From: Ceratotherium simum simum
Lineage: Eukaryota; Chordata; Mammalia; Perissodactyla; Rhinocerotidae
Assembly: GCF_000283155.1 (NCBI RefSeq)
Contig: NW_004454182.1
Location: 7,253,569 to 7,317,568 of the forward strand
DNA length: 64,000 bases
Direction: 5' to 3'
A program made the translations under genes and the position numbers. The notes under the pieces were generated by a model, which did not search any database, was not told where the DNA came from, and saw only the letters and a list, made by a program, of their open reading frames with translations. This document shows positions 20,771-30,264 of this stretch, one piece after another; position 1 is the stretch's first letter, and every line of letters begins with the position of its first letter.

Positions 20771-21074
20771 GGTCATAAGTAAGTGAGTCTTTGGCTAAAT
20801 ACGGATTTGATGACTGAGGCATTATGTGTTCTGTGAATTAAGACCTGTTCTTAAGTCTACGGCAGAAAATCTGTTGCCCTTAATTACACATGGAATTCCA
20901 AGTGTTTTGACACCTACATAGGCCAGTTTCTATGCTGGTTGTTAAAGCCATCAAGGATCCTATTCCTGAAGACCAGGGGTCCAGTAGGAGACACTGCCAT
21001 GTAAACAAATTCCACTACAAAGTGATAAATGCAGTGGAATTGGGTACAAGACTGGAAAACTGATGGGATGTCTG

Positions 21075-21262
21075 AGATTTGCTTTACAATGTGCCAGAAA
21101 ACAAAACAAAACAAAAAACTAGGTCCGGAAGAAAGAGATGAAACAAGATTTGAAAAATGTTGATAATTGTTCAAGGCCGGAAACGGGTGCCTGGGGGCTC
21201 ATTTCACTCTGCTTTTGCGTGTGTCTGAAAATTTCCCTAATAAACACGACAGTAAAAGATAG
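21075..21262 (+). repeat. Old L1 (L1ME-like) 3-prime end
   Basis: The order 'gagatttgctttacaatgtg', 'gatgaaacaagatttgaaaa', 'tgttgataattgttcaag', 'cgggtgcctgggggctca' and 'gaaaatttccctaataaa' matches the 3-prime end of old L1 elements in forward direction. Confidence 0.7.
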
Positions 21263-22034
21263 AGAGGACCCACAGTGGAGATGATTCTAGCGTGTGAGCA
21301 ACTAAGCAGCAGTGAGGCAGGCTTCCTCCAGGGGCAACGTCGGCACTGTTTTCATATTCATAATCACATGATTCTGTGTTTCTCTTGTATAGGAATGCAT
21401 CTCCATCATCCTTGAATAGATAATGTTACGTGAGCTGAGTTTTGGAGGACATGTAAAAATTTGTAAAATAAACAAATCAAAGAAGAGCTTTCCAGGTGGT
21501 GCAGGGGGTGCTGGCTGGCATCCACCCCTCCCAACACCGTGGCATGCCAAGTGCTTTTAGCGTAGACAGACTTGTCCGCTGTGGAGTAAAGCTAGGGTTG
21601 TTTTCCTCCCCGAGACGTTCATATTCAGTGATAAGAGAATTGGGGGGGAATGAAACGCACTTACAACTTAAAGAATGCTTGCTGCTGTCACCCCGGCTGC
21701 TTCTGGAGGGCAGGGCTTTTTCTGTTGGAATTCGAGGATTTATGGATGAAGCTTGTCTTTTTTTTAGCTTTATAATGCTCATCAGATTGACGAATTGTAG
21801 TTTGAAAAATGTTTGATCTTGGGTCCTAATCAACAACCATCGTCTCAACAAAGGACTGAATCCCAAATGCCAAACTTAACAAGAAAAATAAGAAGCCTTA
21901 TATTCAAGATGAAATATTGAATTATTTAAACACATGACTTGGGAGGAGCTCTATGATAGCTGATGATTTTTATCAGAGGTGTCAGGGACCACCAGTTGCT
22001 CAAACTACAATATTTTCTCCCCTTCTGATTGCCA
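21263..22034. other. Intergenic, unassigned
   Basis: No repeat or gene was recognised. Overlapping open frames of up to 129 codons on both strands (minus 21477-21866 and plus 21496-21816) look like chance frames; neither translation resembles a known protein and they oppose each other. Confidence 0.5.
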
Positions 22035-22770
22035 TGTTTATTTCATTTTATTTTTTTATCGTGAAAATTTCCAAACACACACAAAAGTAGAGATTATAAC
22101 CCACACTTCCATGCTTGTACTCAGCTTCAATAACCATTAATACTTTGCCATCTACCATCTATTCTCGTCTTCTATAATTTCACCCATAAATAAAAGGATT
22201 TTTTAAAAAACATAACCACAATGTATTATTACATCTAAAAAATTACCAATAATTCCTTAGGATTGTCTAATACACAATATACGTTCAATTTTTCCTGATT
22301 GACTATGCAGTCTTTTTACAGTTGGTTTGTTTGAATCACCATCCAGACAAGGTCCATCATTACGTCTCTTAAGTCTAAAAAGTTTCATTTAATGTAGAAC
22401 AGTCCCTTCTCCCTTTTTATCCCTTATCATTGACGTGTTTAAGAAATGGGGTCAGTGTCGTGTAAAACAGTCCACATTTTGTTGGCTCATTGCTTCCCCA
22501 GGGCGTCCTTTAACTTGCTTCTCCATCCCGTGTATTTCCTGTGGACGGGGAGTTAGCGATGAAAGCTTGCCTGAGTCCGTCCCTTCTTTCCTTTTTTGGT
22601 AAGAATATCTCATAGATGATATGCTAATCCTGTTGCCACACATAATGTCTGGTTGCCTCCCTTTTAGTGATGCTAAGATTGATCAATGGGTTTAGAGGAT
22701 GACAGCCTAATCCCTTTATTATAAGGTTCAGCTAAACATCCATCACTGGCAATTGTCTGAATCAGTTACT
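22035..22770 (-). repeat. Old L1M-like LINE 3-prime segment, reversed
   Basis: This has the same landmarks as the copy at 10405-11110: 'tttttttatcgtgaaaattt', 'ataaccacaatgtattatta', 'cagttggtttgtttgaatca', 'acgtctcttaagtc' and 'gatgctaagattgatcaatg'. The family is inferred, not certain. Confidence 0.6.
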
Positions 22771-23229
22771 TAATTAGAAGTTGCAAAATGTAATTTAAAA
22801 AGCTATTCTGCATTTATTGGCTGGAATTATTCTGTATAGAAACTTTTTTTTCTCATCCGCTTGGTCTATTTACCCCAAAATATAGTTTCTATAAGAAAGA
22901 GAGATTTTTTTTAACTGAATTCATTCTCTTGATAATTTTCGGAGTAGCGAGTTGGTGCCTTTGCTATTTCTAATGTTATTCAAGAGCTTTGGTTTTGTTT
23001 TGGTTTGTTTGTCCTTATCTTTTTCTCCCTTTTCTTGTGAAATAATTGTGTAAATGAGAAAGCCAGGGGCCAGGAACGTCAGGTTGGTGTGATGGCTCTC
23101 TGACATTTTTGGTGGCAGCTGTCGCCTTCTCTAAAGGAGACCAGGACCTTCTATCTGCCTTCATATGAACGGAGGGAGACTCATGCCTACGCCCACCTGT
23201 TTAAAGCTTCTGCTTTGAAAAATAAAGTT
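22771..23229. other. Intergenic, unassigned
   Basis: AT-rich sequence with short homopolymer tracts. No gene or nameable repeat was seen. Confidence 0.5.
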
Positions 23230-23440
23230 GGGGCCAGCCCCGTGGCTTAGCGGTTAAGTGCGCGCGCTCCGCTGCTGGTGGCCCGGGTTCGGATCCCGGG
23301 CGCGCACCGACACACCGCCTCTCCGGCCATGCTGAGGCCGTGTCCCACATACAGCAACTAGAAGGATGTGCAGCTATGACATATAACTATCTACTGGGGC
23401 TTTGGGGGGAAAATAAATAAATAAAATCTTTAAAAAAAAA
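23230..23440 (+). mobile_element. ERE1-type SINE
   Basis: The tRNA-like head is 'gggccagccccgtggcttag', with A box 'tagcggttaagtg' and B box 'ggttcggatcc'. It is followed by 'ccacatacagcaactagaag', 'tatctactggggctttgggg' and an AATAAA/A tail. It is close to a full-length ERE1 and CpG-rich, hence relatively young. The flanking duplication is imprecise. Confidence 0.96.
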
Positions 23441-23642
23441 TAGAAAAAGCCGACAGGAATCCTCAGCTGTAAGAATAAAATCAACAAGACAACTTCTACA
23501 GACTGATATGAGCCCTTCACTCCTGCACAGCTTTACCAACCATACATTTAAAATCTAAATTATAGATGTTCCAAATGATTACCTTAGGAAATTAGTGCAA
23601 TAGCCTGACATGGAGGAAAGATTAAATTATGTTTAATAAATG

Positions 23643-23871
23643 GTTTTTTGGGTTTTTTTGTGTGTGTGAGGAAGATTGGCCGTGAGCTAATATCTGTTGC
23701 CAATCCTCCTCTTTTTTGTGCTTAAGGAAGATTGTCCTTGAGCTAGTATCTGTGCCAGTCTTCCTCTGTTTTGTATGTGGAACGCCGCCACAGCATGACT
23801 TGAGTGGTGTGTAGGTCCACAGGCCGCCGAAGCTGATGTGAACTTAACCACTACACCACCAGGCCATCCTG
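23643..23871 (-). mobile_element. ERE SINE, reversed, with 9-bp target duplication
   Basis: It is flanked by perfect TAATAAATG copies at 23634-23642 and 23872-23880. Inside are a T/GT tract, two tail modules, 'cgccgccacagcatg' and a reversed tRNA head that lacks part of the B-box region. It is more diverged than the ERE1 copies nearby. Confidence 0.95.
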
Positions 23872-23959
23872 TAATAAATGTATTTTATACTAATTCTTTG
23901 AAAATAGGTAATCATTGAATGATGGATCTTTTACCACACACACACATACACAGAGATAC

Positions 23960-24319
23960 TGTTAAAAAATCATTCAGGACACTTGTTCAAGACAGTAAAG
24001 CAGACTTTGTTCAAGCGGGGCTATTGCAATGGGGTTTTGTGGGAGAGAAATCAGACTCAACTCAACTCCAACAAAGTGGGGATTTATAGCTAAGGAGCAG
24101 AGGGAGGGGGGTTCAGTGGGTGGAAAGAAACATCAGGGTAAGGGAGATTCTTGCTGAAGGCAGCCAGGGTGGTCAGGTACCAAGAGTGAGAATTTCCACT
24201 ACACTGATTTAGCAGGATTCTTGCTCAAACAGGATTCTCCAGGGACAAGATCAGGCCTCATGGAGTAGGGGGCTCAGAGGAGCCTGCATTAAAGTTTGGT
24301 CAAAGGACAGAGTCTGTCA
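23960..24319 (-). mobile_element. Solo LTR of a class-I (ERV1-like) endogenous retrovirus, minus strand
   Basis: The 360-bp element starts TG and ends CA on the plus strand. It is flanked by a 4-bp duplication ATAC (23956-23959 and 24320-24323), the duplication size of gammaretrovirus-like elements. On the minus strand it has a TATA-like 'ctataaatcc' (around 24082-24088), and its 3-prime end reads 'gtctgctttactgtcttg' then 'ttttttaaca'. The end pattern resembles MER4/MER57-type LTRs, but the family is not assigned. No coding sequence adjoins it, so it is a recombined solo LTR. Confidence 0.8.
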
Positions 24320-24323
24320 ATAC

Positions 24324-24640
24324 ACACAACTATTAACCACAATATTTTATTTCTCAGGTTAATAATTCCTCCTCCTCTATCAGGTGTGGAGTGTTTACTA
24401 TTCTGAAAGTCAAGTTTGTCTGAGCCCGGCTGGGTGACCACCTTTCAAGTGTTGCCTCCCTTTCTCTCATGGAAAATTAAACCAGGGCTGCCCCTTCGAG
24501 AGGTCGCTGGTAAAGCTCCCATGCATTAAGAACACTGTCTCACTCCCCGGGACGAGGTGGGATGACTGACTCCAGGGGCTGCGGAGCAGAAAGAAATTTC
24601 CAAAGTGGTCAGACAGGCTGGGTGACTTCAGGACAATGAG
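24324..24640. other. Intergenic, unassigned
   Basis: This is unique-looking sequence between the solo LTR and the CpG-rich block. No gene or nameable repeat was found. Confidence 0.5.
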
Positions 24641-25520
24641 CTTTTATGTTTTAAAATCGGAGGCCAGCTGTGACGAACGAAAAGGCTGTCTTGTACTTAG
24701 CTGAAACAACCTGCAGAAACCCGCGCTGGTTGAGCGAGTCCCACTCCGCGCCACCGCCACCGGGGTGCACCCTCTCCAGCCACGTGTCGCCGGGCCCTGC
24801 CCGTTCCGCCCGCGCTGGGCTGCAGTGACCCGGCTCTGGTGGCACCAGGGCTGAGTTGTGGCGAGATCACAACCCCCAAGCACCTCCGAAGCAGGCATCA
24901 CGCTGCAGGTGTCCGCCTCTGTCTTCAGTATGGAGTAGCAACTTCCAGAAAGCTGGTACAGCTGCGATTCTCCAAGAGGCCCCCATTGCATTTCCGAAGC
25001 ATAATGCAAACTGCCTTCTAAGGATTTTGCAAAGCGCACCTAGGAGGTGCAGCAGGATTAAATTTACCTTTTCTTTCCAGAAGGAAACATGGTCCAGAAA
25101 GAGAAAGGATGTGCCTAGCCTAGCATCTCCCGGCCTTCCGAAGGTGCCTGGGGTCTGCGGGGCCCTCCCCTCGCTGCGCTCGTCCCACCCACCGCCGCAG
25201 ATGCAGAATTGAAGAAAAGTGGAGAAACTCTGCGTTCCGGAAGCGGCGACTAGTATCTGAAAGGGAGGCAAGGGGATGAGAGCAGCAAGCTGATTGCCAG
25301 GCCTCCTGGCAAACTTAGGGGCCTGTGGCATTTCCGCTCCCAGAAGAGTGGGCCGCCCCCTTGCCCCCCAGGTCCTGCCGTCATTCTGCCCTCTGTTTGG
25401 TTTGGCAGAGCTCCCCGTGGGGCCCAAGAACCCACCCCAGTGGGGCCTGATCTCCACAGACAATTCTTTCTTGTCACAGGGGCCCTCCCCCTGGTGAAAT
25501 CGCCTTTATTCCAGATATGT
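24641..25520. promoter_or_regulatory. CpG-rich, apparently unique block (candidate regulatory element or ncRNA exon)
   Basis: The core at 24720-24870 has about 16 CpG in roughly 150 bases by hand count, near the number expected from its GC content. CpG depletion is therefore weak, unlike the surrounding desert. The rest (25120-25480) is also GC-rich. No ERE, L1 or LTR pattern is visible. A plus-strand acceptor-like 'ccttttctttccag' ends at 25080. The block is too short and gene-poor to call a promoter with confidence. Confidence 0.35.
24867..25463 (-). other. 198-codon open frame in the CpG-rich block, probably fortuitous
   Basis: This is the longest open frame in the window (MSVEIRPHWGG to GGAWGL). 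I recognise no domain, signal peptide or repeat. Other long frames overlap it on both strands, which is usual in GC-rich DNA where stop codons are rare. I do not call it a gene. Confidence 0.15.
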
Positions 25521-25610
25521 AGGTGTGGTCATAGAGAAATATTTGATAAACTGAGAAAATATTCACTATATATTGTTGAGGAAAAGAGCAAGTTATAAAA
25601 GAGTATTGTG

Positions 25611-25826
25611 GGGCCGGCCCCGTGGCTTAGTGGTTAAGTGCGTGCGCTCCGATGCAGGCGGCCCGGGTTCGGATCCCGGGCGCGCACAGACGCACTGCTT
25701 CTCCAGCCATGCTGAGGCCGCGTCCCACATACAGCAACTAGAAGAATGTGCAACTATGACATACAACTATCGCCTGGGGCTTTAGGGGAAAAATAAATAA
25801 ATAAATAAATAAATAAAAAAAAAGAA
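25611..25826 (+). mobile_element. ERE1-type SINE with 14-bp target duplication
   Basis: Perfect AAAAGAGTATTGTG copies lie at 25597-25610 and 25827-25840. The A box is at about 25628-25640 and the B box ggttcggatcc at 25666-25676. The tail is (AAAT)n followed by A-rich sequence. High CpG content and the exact duplication mark it as young. Confidence 0.98.
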
Positions 25827-26528
25827 AAAAGAGTATTGTGATATGATCCTCTTTTGTAAGACAAGGCAAAACAAGCACTACACATTTACCCAAAGGGAAA
25901 AGACCAGAAGTATTACACACTAAGCTATATCATTGGGTTACTGGATTATAGATGGTTTTAATTTTCTTCATCTTATCTGTTCTAAAGTATTTTCTACGGT
26001 AAATGTGTTTTTTTCCAACAAGAAAAAATGATAAACGTTACTTTTAAAAGGAACGTATCACAGCACCAGTGGGAAGAGGGTCGGTGGATGTTCCTGTTCA
26101 TGACTTTGCTCCTTCGTGACCGTGACAGTCACCCAGGAGGTGAGGTGTGTGACGGCTGCGTAACGTTCCAGGGCGAGGATGGGATTAACCGGTTTATATC
26201 CCCGCACTGAACACTCTCTTCCTATTTGGACAAGTTCTACTCAGAGGAGGCCTAGGTGGGTCCCTAGCAATATGATTTGAGAAAAGGTAAAAGATCTCCA
26301 TGCCTAAAAATGTAACCCTGAAATTCCCTTTGGGTGAAAGCTTTGTTAGGGGTCTGAGACAAAGAATGTTCTACTCAACTTGAAGGCACAGATATGTCTG
26401 CTTGTGAGCTGTGACTGCAGAGACCACCTGAGAAGCATCCTGCCCAGAGGCCCAGGCCTGGCAGAGGCCGCGCACTGAGGGCAAAGCATGGAGGCAGGAA
26501 GACCAACAAGGAAAGGAAACAAAGATAC

Positions 26529-26726
26529 TTTTTTTTTTTTTTTTGGCTGAGGAAGATTAGCCCTGAGCCAACATCTGTTGCCAATCTTCTTCTACTTTAT
26601 CTGTGGGCCGCCGCCGCTGTGCGGCTGATGAGTGGTATAGTCTGCGCCTGGGATCTGAATCCGCGAGCCCTGGGCCACTGAAGCAGAGTGTGCTGTACTT
26701 AACCACTATGCCATGAGTCTGGCCCC
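26529..26726 (-). mobile_element. ERE SINE, reversed, first of two at one target site
   Basis: A T17 tract is followed by a single tail module, the 'cgccgccgctgtgcggct' variant middle and a reversed tRNA head ending 'gagtctggcccc'. It is flanked by AAAGATAC at 26521-26528 and 26727-26734. It shares its right flank with the next element. Confidence 0.95.
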
Positions 26727-26739
26727 AAAGATACATTTT

Positions 26740-26980
26740 GTGTGTGTGTGAGGAAGAGTAGCCCTGAGCTAACAGCTGTTGCCAATCCTCCTCTTTTTGC
26801 TGAGGAAGACTGGCCCTGGGCTAACATCCGTGCCCATCTTCCTCTACTTTATATGGGACACCGCCACAGCATGGCTTGACAAGTGGTGCATCGGTGCACG
26901 CCCGGGATCTGAACCTGTGAACCCCAGACCGCAAAAGCGGAGCATGCGAACTTAACCACTACTCCACTGGGCTGGCCCCC
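26740..26980 (-). mobile_element. ERE SINE, reversed, second at the same target site
   Basis: It is flanked by perfect 13-bp AAAGATACATTTT copies at 26727-26739 and 26981-26993. It carries two tail modules, 'cgccacagcatggcttgac', a reversed B box 'gcccgggatctgaacc' and a head ending 'gggctggccccc'. Confidence 0.96.
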
Positions 26981-27236
26981 AAAGATACATTTTTGAAGCT
27001 CATTATTTTCTCTCTCAAAGGCCAAGCCTGGAATGATCATCGACATTCCAGTGGCCAGAGGAAGCAGGGAAATGCCATCTCACTGGGTGCCCAGGAAGGG
27101 GAAATGGTAGACAGAAAGCATTATCTCTGCCACTGGGTCCCTTCAAGGCTCAGCTGCATCTCCACCTCCGCCCATAGCCTTCAGAGGTCCTCCCATGGTC
27201 CTCTAGCATTTCCCGTAGGTACTGTCCATCTCATGA

Positions 27237-27435
27237 TTTTTTTTTTTTTTTTGGTGAGGAAGATTGGCCCTGAGCTAACATCTGTGCCCATCTTCCTCTA
27301 CTTTGTATGTGGGATGCTGCCACAGCATGGCTTGATGTGTGGTGTGTAGGTCTGCGCCCAGGATCCGAACCCGCGAACCCCAGGCTGCCAAAGCGGAGCA
27401 CGCAAACTTAACCACTACACCACCAGCCCAGCCCC
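27237..27435 (-). mobile_element. ERE SINE, reversed, single tail module
   Basis: A T16 tract, one 'ccctgagctaacatctgtg' module, 'gctgccacagcatggcttga', the reversed B-box region 'caggatccgaaccc' and a head ending 'caccagcccagccccc'. The flanks 'catgatttt' and 'catgtatttt' are a near-match duplication. Confidence 0.95.
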
Positions 27436-27436
27436 C

Positions 27437-28224
27437 ATGTATTTTAATTATTTAAAAAAAAGTATTTTTAATCTAAAAAAGGCAGCTAAACTCTGAGTAA
27501 TTTCTACAAACAGTACAATAATCTTAATTAATTGCTCCTCTTTTTTGCATTCTGCTACCTACTGTCCCTGGGAAGAAAAGTGTCTCATTGAAGGAGATTA
27601 TTTTTCCCCCTCATTCTGATACTGCTCACGTGCCAAGGACATATATGATGGGTCAACACTGGCCAAAACATTGTAAAATGGGGTCAAGATTTTACTTACC
27701 TTTTTCTACTTGTAAAAAAAGATGTGGCGGAGATCCTGGACCTTAACAGAATTTAACGTTTAAGGGCACGTTCTTGGTTCAGCCAATCTTAAGAAAACCA
27801 TTTGGCCAATTAGTAGTGGATCCTGCCTTCTGCACAACTGTCCACTGGATTCCATTCAATCCAACGGGCATGGGAGAAGTGAAGGCCTCTGAACTGTGTG
27901 TGTGAGTGAGTGGGAGGGGCTCCCTTCCTGTTCAGCCACCCTGTGATTGACAGCAGCCTGGTCATCATTGGTCTCTGAATCCAACACAAACCCTATGGAG
28001 GCACGGGGGATGTTGGTGGAGCAAGCTAGTAGGAGAAGCACAAGAAACAAGTGTTCCCTACTTATTAAGGAGCAACTTTCCCTGGAAGTTGACAGGGCAC
28101 TGTATCTGTTCATGTATTCCTTGCCACTCCTTGGGAAGACCACAGACTGAGAAATCTGCTAGGCATCTCTGGTCATCTCAACCTAGAATCCTATCTGCCT
28201 ATGGATGGAGATGTTCATTATCAT
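27437..28224. other. Intergenic, unassigned
   Basis: No gene or nameable repeat was seen. Small opposing frames at 27856-28150 are chance frames. Confidence 0.5.
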
Positions 28225-28990
28225 ACTCTGAATTGTTCATTCATGCATTTAACAGTTATTTACTAAATACTAACTATGTGCCAGGTGCTCTTTTAGGCCA
28301 ATTCAGGTACATCATGAACAAAATATACCAATATTCCTGTCTCATAGGTTTTATAGGAAGACAGATGACAAACCATAAACATAAGGAAGAAGTCAATTAT
28401 CAAGTATTTTAGAAGGTGATCCGTGCTATGGAAAAAGACATAGAGCAGCGTAAGTGACTGAGGTGCTGGGGGTGGGGCTGCAATTTTAAATAGGAAGTTA
28501 GAGTAGGCTTCACTGAGAAAGCAACATTTAAGACTTGAAGTAGAGGAGGTTAGCTTTGAGCTAGTTGGAGCGTGTTCCAGGCACAGAGAAGAGTAGAGAA
28601 GAGCTAGTTCCAATATCCTGCGGCAGGTGGATGGTTGGCAAGGTCGAGGAATGTCAAGATGAGTGTGAGGAGCAGAGTAGCAAGGGCTCGAGCAGTAGGC
28701 AATGAGATCAGAGGGGTGTCTGATCTTGTAGGACCTTCCAGATCATTGCACGGACTTAGCTTTTCCTCTGAATGAAATAGGGAATCACTGGGAGGCGGGG
28801 GCAGGGTTTGAGGGAAAGAGTGACATGATCTGACAGATTTCACAGGATGGTTCCGCTGTGTCAATTCTAGACTATTGGGGTACGAAGAAAGAAGCAGACA
28901 TTGCGATGATCCCAGTGGCTTGGAGAGAGAAGTAAACAGTGAAACTGGTGAGAAGTGGTCAGATTCTGGTAGAAGTGATGTGACTTGCCC
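28225..28990 (-). repeat. L2 LINE 3-prime region, reversed (long copy)
   Basis: The plus strand follows reversed L2: 'ttcattcatgcatttaacag', 'actatgtgccaggtgctctt', 'ggtgatccgtgctatgg', 'gctgcaattttaaatagg', 'gaaagcaacatttaagac', 'agtgacatgatctgacag' and 'gagaagtggtcagattctg'. A MIR-like 'acttgcccaagatcacagct' follows. The 145-codon minus-strand frame at 28604-29041 comes from this repeat region and is not a gene. Confidence 0.85.
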
Positions 28991-29041
28991 AAGATCACAG
29001 CTAGTTAGTGGCAGAGCCAGGGGAGAACCCACTTTTCCCAA

Positions 29042-30030
29042 AGTATAATCTCACGCTTACTCCAGTACCCTCTCCTGGATTCTCTTGGCGTCCTATTGCC
29101 ACGTTGAGATGCAGGTTTTCGCGTGTGATTGTTGGTTGTCTTAGAAGTATCAATGCATTTTAGTATCTGTGTAGCTACCTACTTTCAGCACTATTCTTTT
29201 GCAAATGTTTTGGGGCTAGAAGGTAGTATACCAGATGCCTGCCCTTTGCTACTCACATTGATACCTAGATGTGATTCTAGTGTTGTTACAAAACTTCTGG
29301 GGCGTATCCTCCTGCTTTTGAAAGGCACACCTAATGTTACCAATATGCCAGCTGGAAAGCACCCCATGTGGATTCCTGCACAAGAGAAAGATCTGCTCCT
29401 GTCCCCCAGCCGCTCAAGGAAGAAGCATGTGAGCCACCACTAGAATTATAACCATGATGCTGTTCTTTTACCCAGAAGGTTCCTGAAGTTGTTGGTGGCT
29501 CTAATCTGTTGCTTGGCAGTCCTGCATGGCCAGGGGGAGTTCTCATAGCAGACGCTTTGCCGTGTCTCAGCTTTTAGATTGTAGGAGCAGATCTAGATTT
29601 AGATCTCTGACCTCAGGAATGATGCTAAGGGGCCCAAGGAGCTCCAAAGTCTTAACTAAACAGGATGGAGCTGGAAATTTCCAGGCTTCAGTCTTGCCAC
29701 AACTTCCTAAATGGGCCTTCCAGCATAATCACTAGACTGTAAGTGCCAAAAAGACAGGTTTTATTCACTGATCTCTCTCCAGCTCCTAGAACCATCCCTG
29801 ACATATTAGAAGGGACAGTAAATATTTATTACATATATTGGTAAACTAAAGACTGACTCTTTGGAAATTTTTATCTCCCAGTTCTTCAGATTTCTCTTTT
29901 CTGTTCTTTCCTATTTCTTGTCCTTTCTCCCCCTTCTTTTTTTTTCTCTCTTTTACATCTACGCTTGAGATCTCCTCCCTCACCCCATGCCCATTTGTCG
30001 TTCACCCACTGTCAATCCAGTCATTTATTA
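29042..30030. other. Intergenic, mostly unassigned; short L2 end at about 29725-29850
   Basis: The segment 'actagactgtaagtgccaaa' to 'gtaaatatttattacata' resembles the 3-prime end of a forward L2. The rest is unassigned and has a pyrimidine-rich stretch near 29890-30000. Confidence 0.5.
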
Positions 30031-30045
30031 AAAAATTAGCTCATT

Positions 30046-30250
30046 GTGGAGCCAGCCTGGTGGCATAGTGGTTGAGTTCACATGCTCCACTTCGGCAGCT
30101 CGGGGTTCTCAGGTTCAGATCCTGGGCGCGGACCTACACACTGCTTGTCAGCGACCATGCCATGGTGGTGTCCCACATACAAAAAATGGAGGAAGATTGG
30201 CACGGATGTTAGCTCAGGGTCAATCTTCCTAAAAAAAAAAAAAAAAAAAA
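30046..30250 (+). mobile_element. ERE SINE (long type, single tail module)
   Basis: The head is 'gagccagcctggtggcatag', A box 'tagtggttgag', B-box region 'ggttcagatcc', then 'gatgttagctcagggtcaat' and an A23 tail. The flanks aattagctcatt and aattggctcatt are a 12-bp duplication with one mismatch. Confidence 0.95.
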
Positions 30251-30264
30251 AAAATTGGCTCATT

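Noticed and set aside
23231..23300. tRNA gene suggested by A and B boxes in the ERE heads
   Set aside because: The heads are tRNA-derived SINE 5-prime ends. They lead into SINE bodies and poly(A) tails and carry target duplications, so they are not functional tRNA genes.
24867..25463. 198-codon open frame on the minus strand as a new protein gene
   Set aside because: No recognisable domain, several overlapping frames on both strands, and a GC-rich context in which stops are rare. Kept only as a low-confidence feature.
28604..29041. 145-codon minus-strand frame
   Set aside because: It lies in a reversed L2 LINE and does not match a protein domain that I know.
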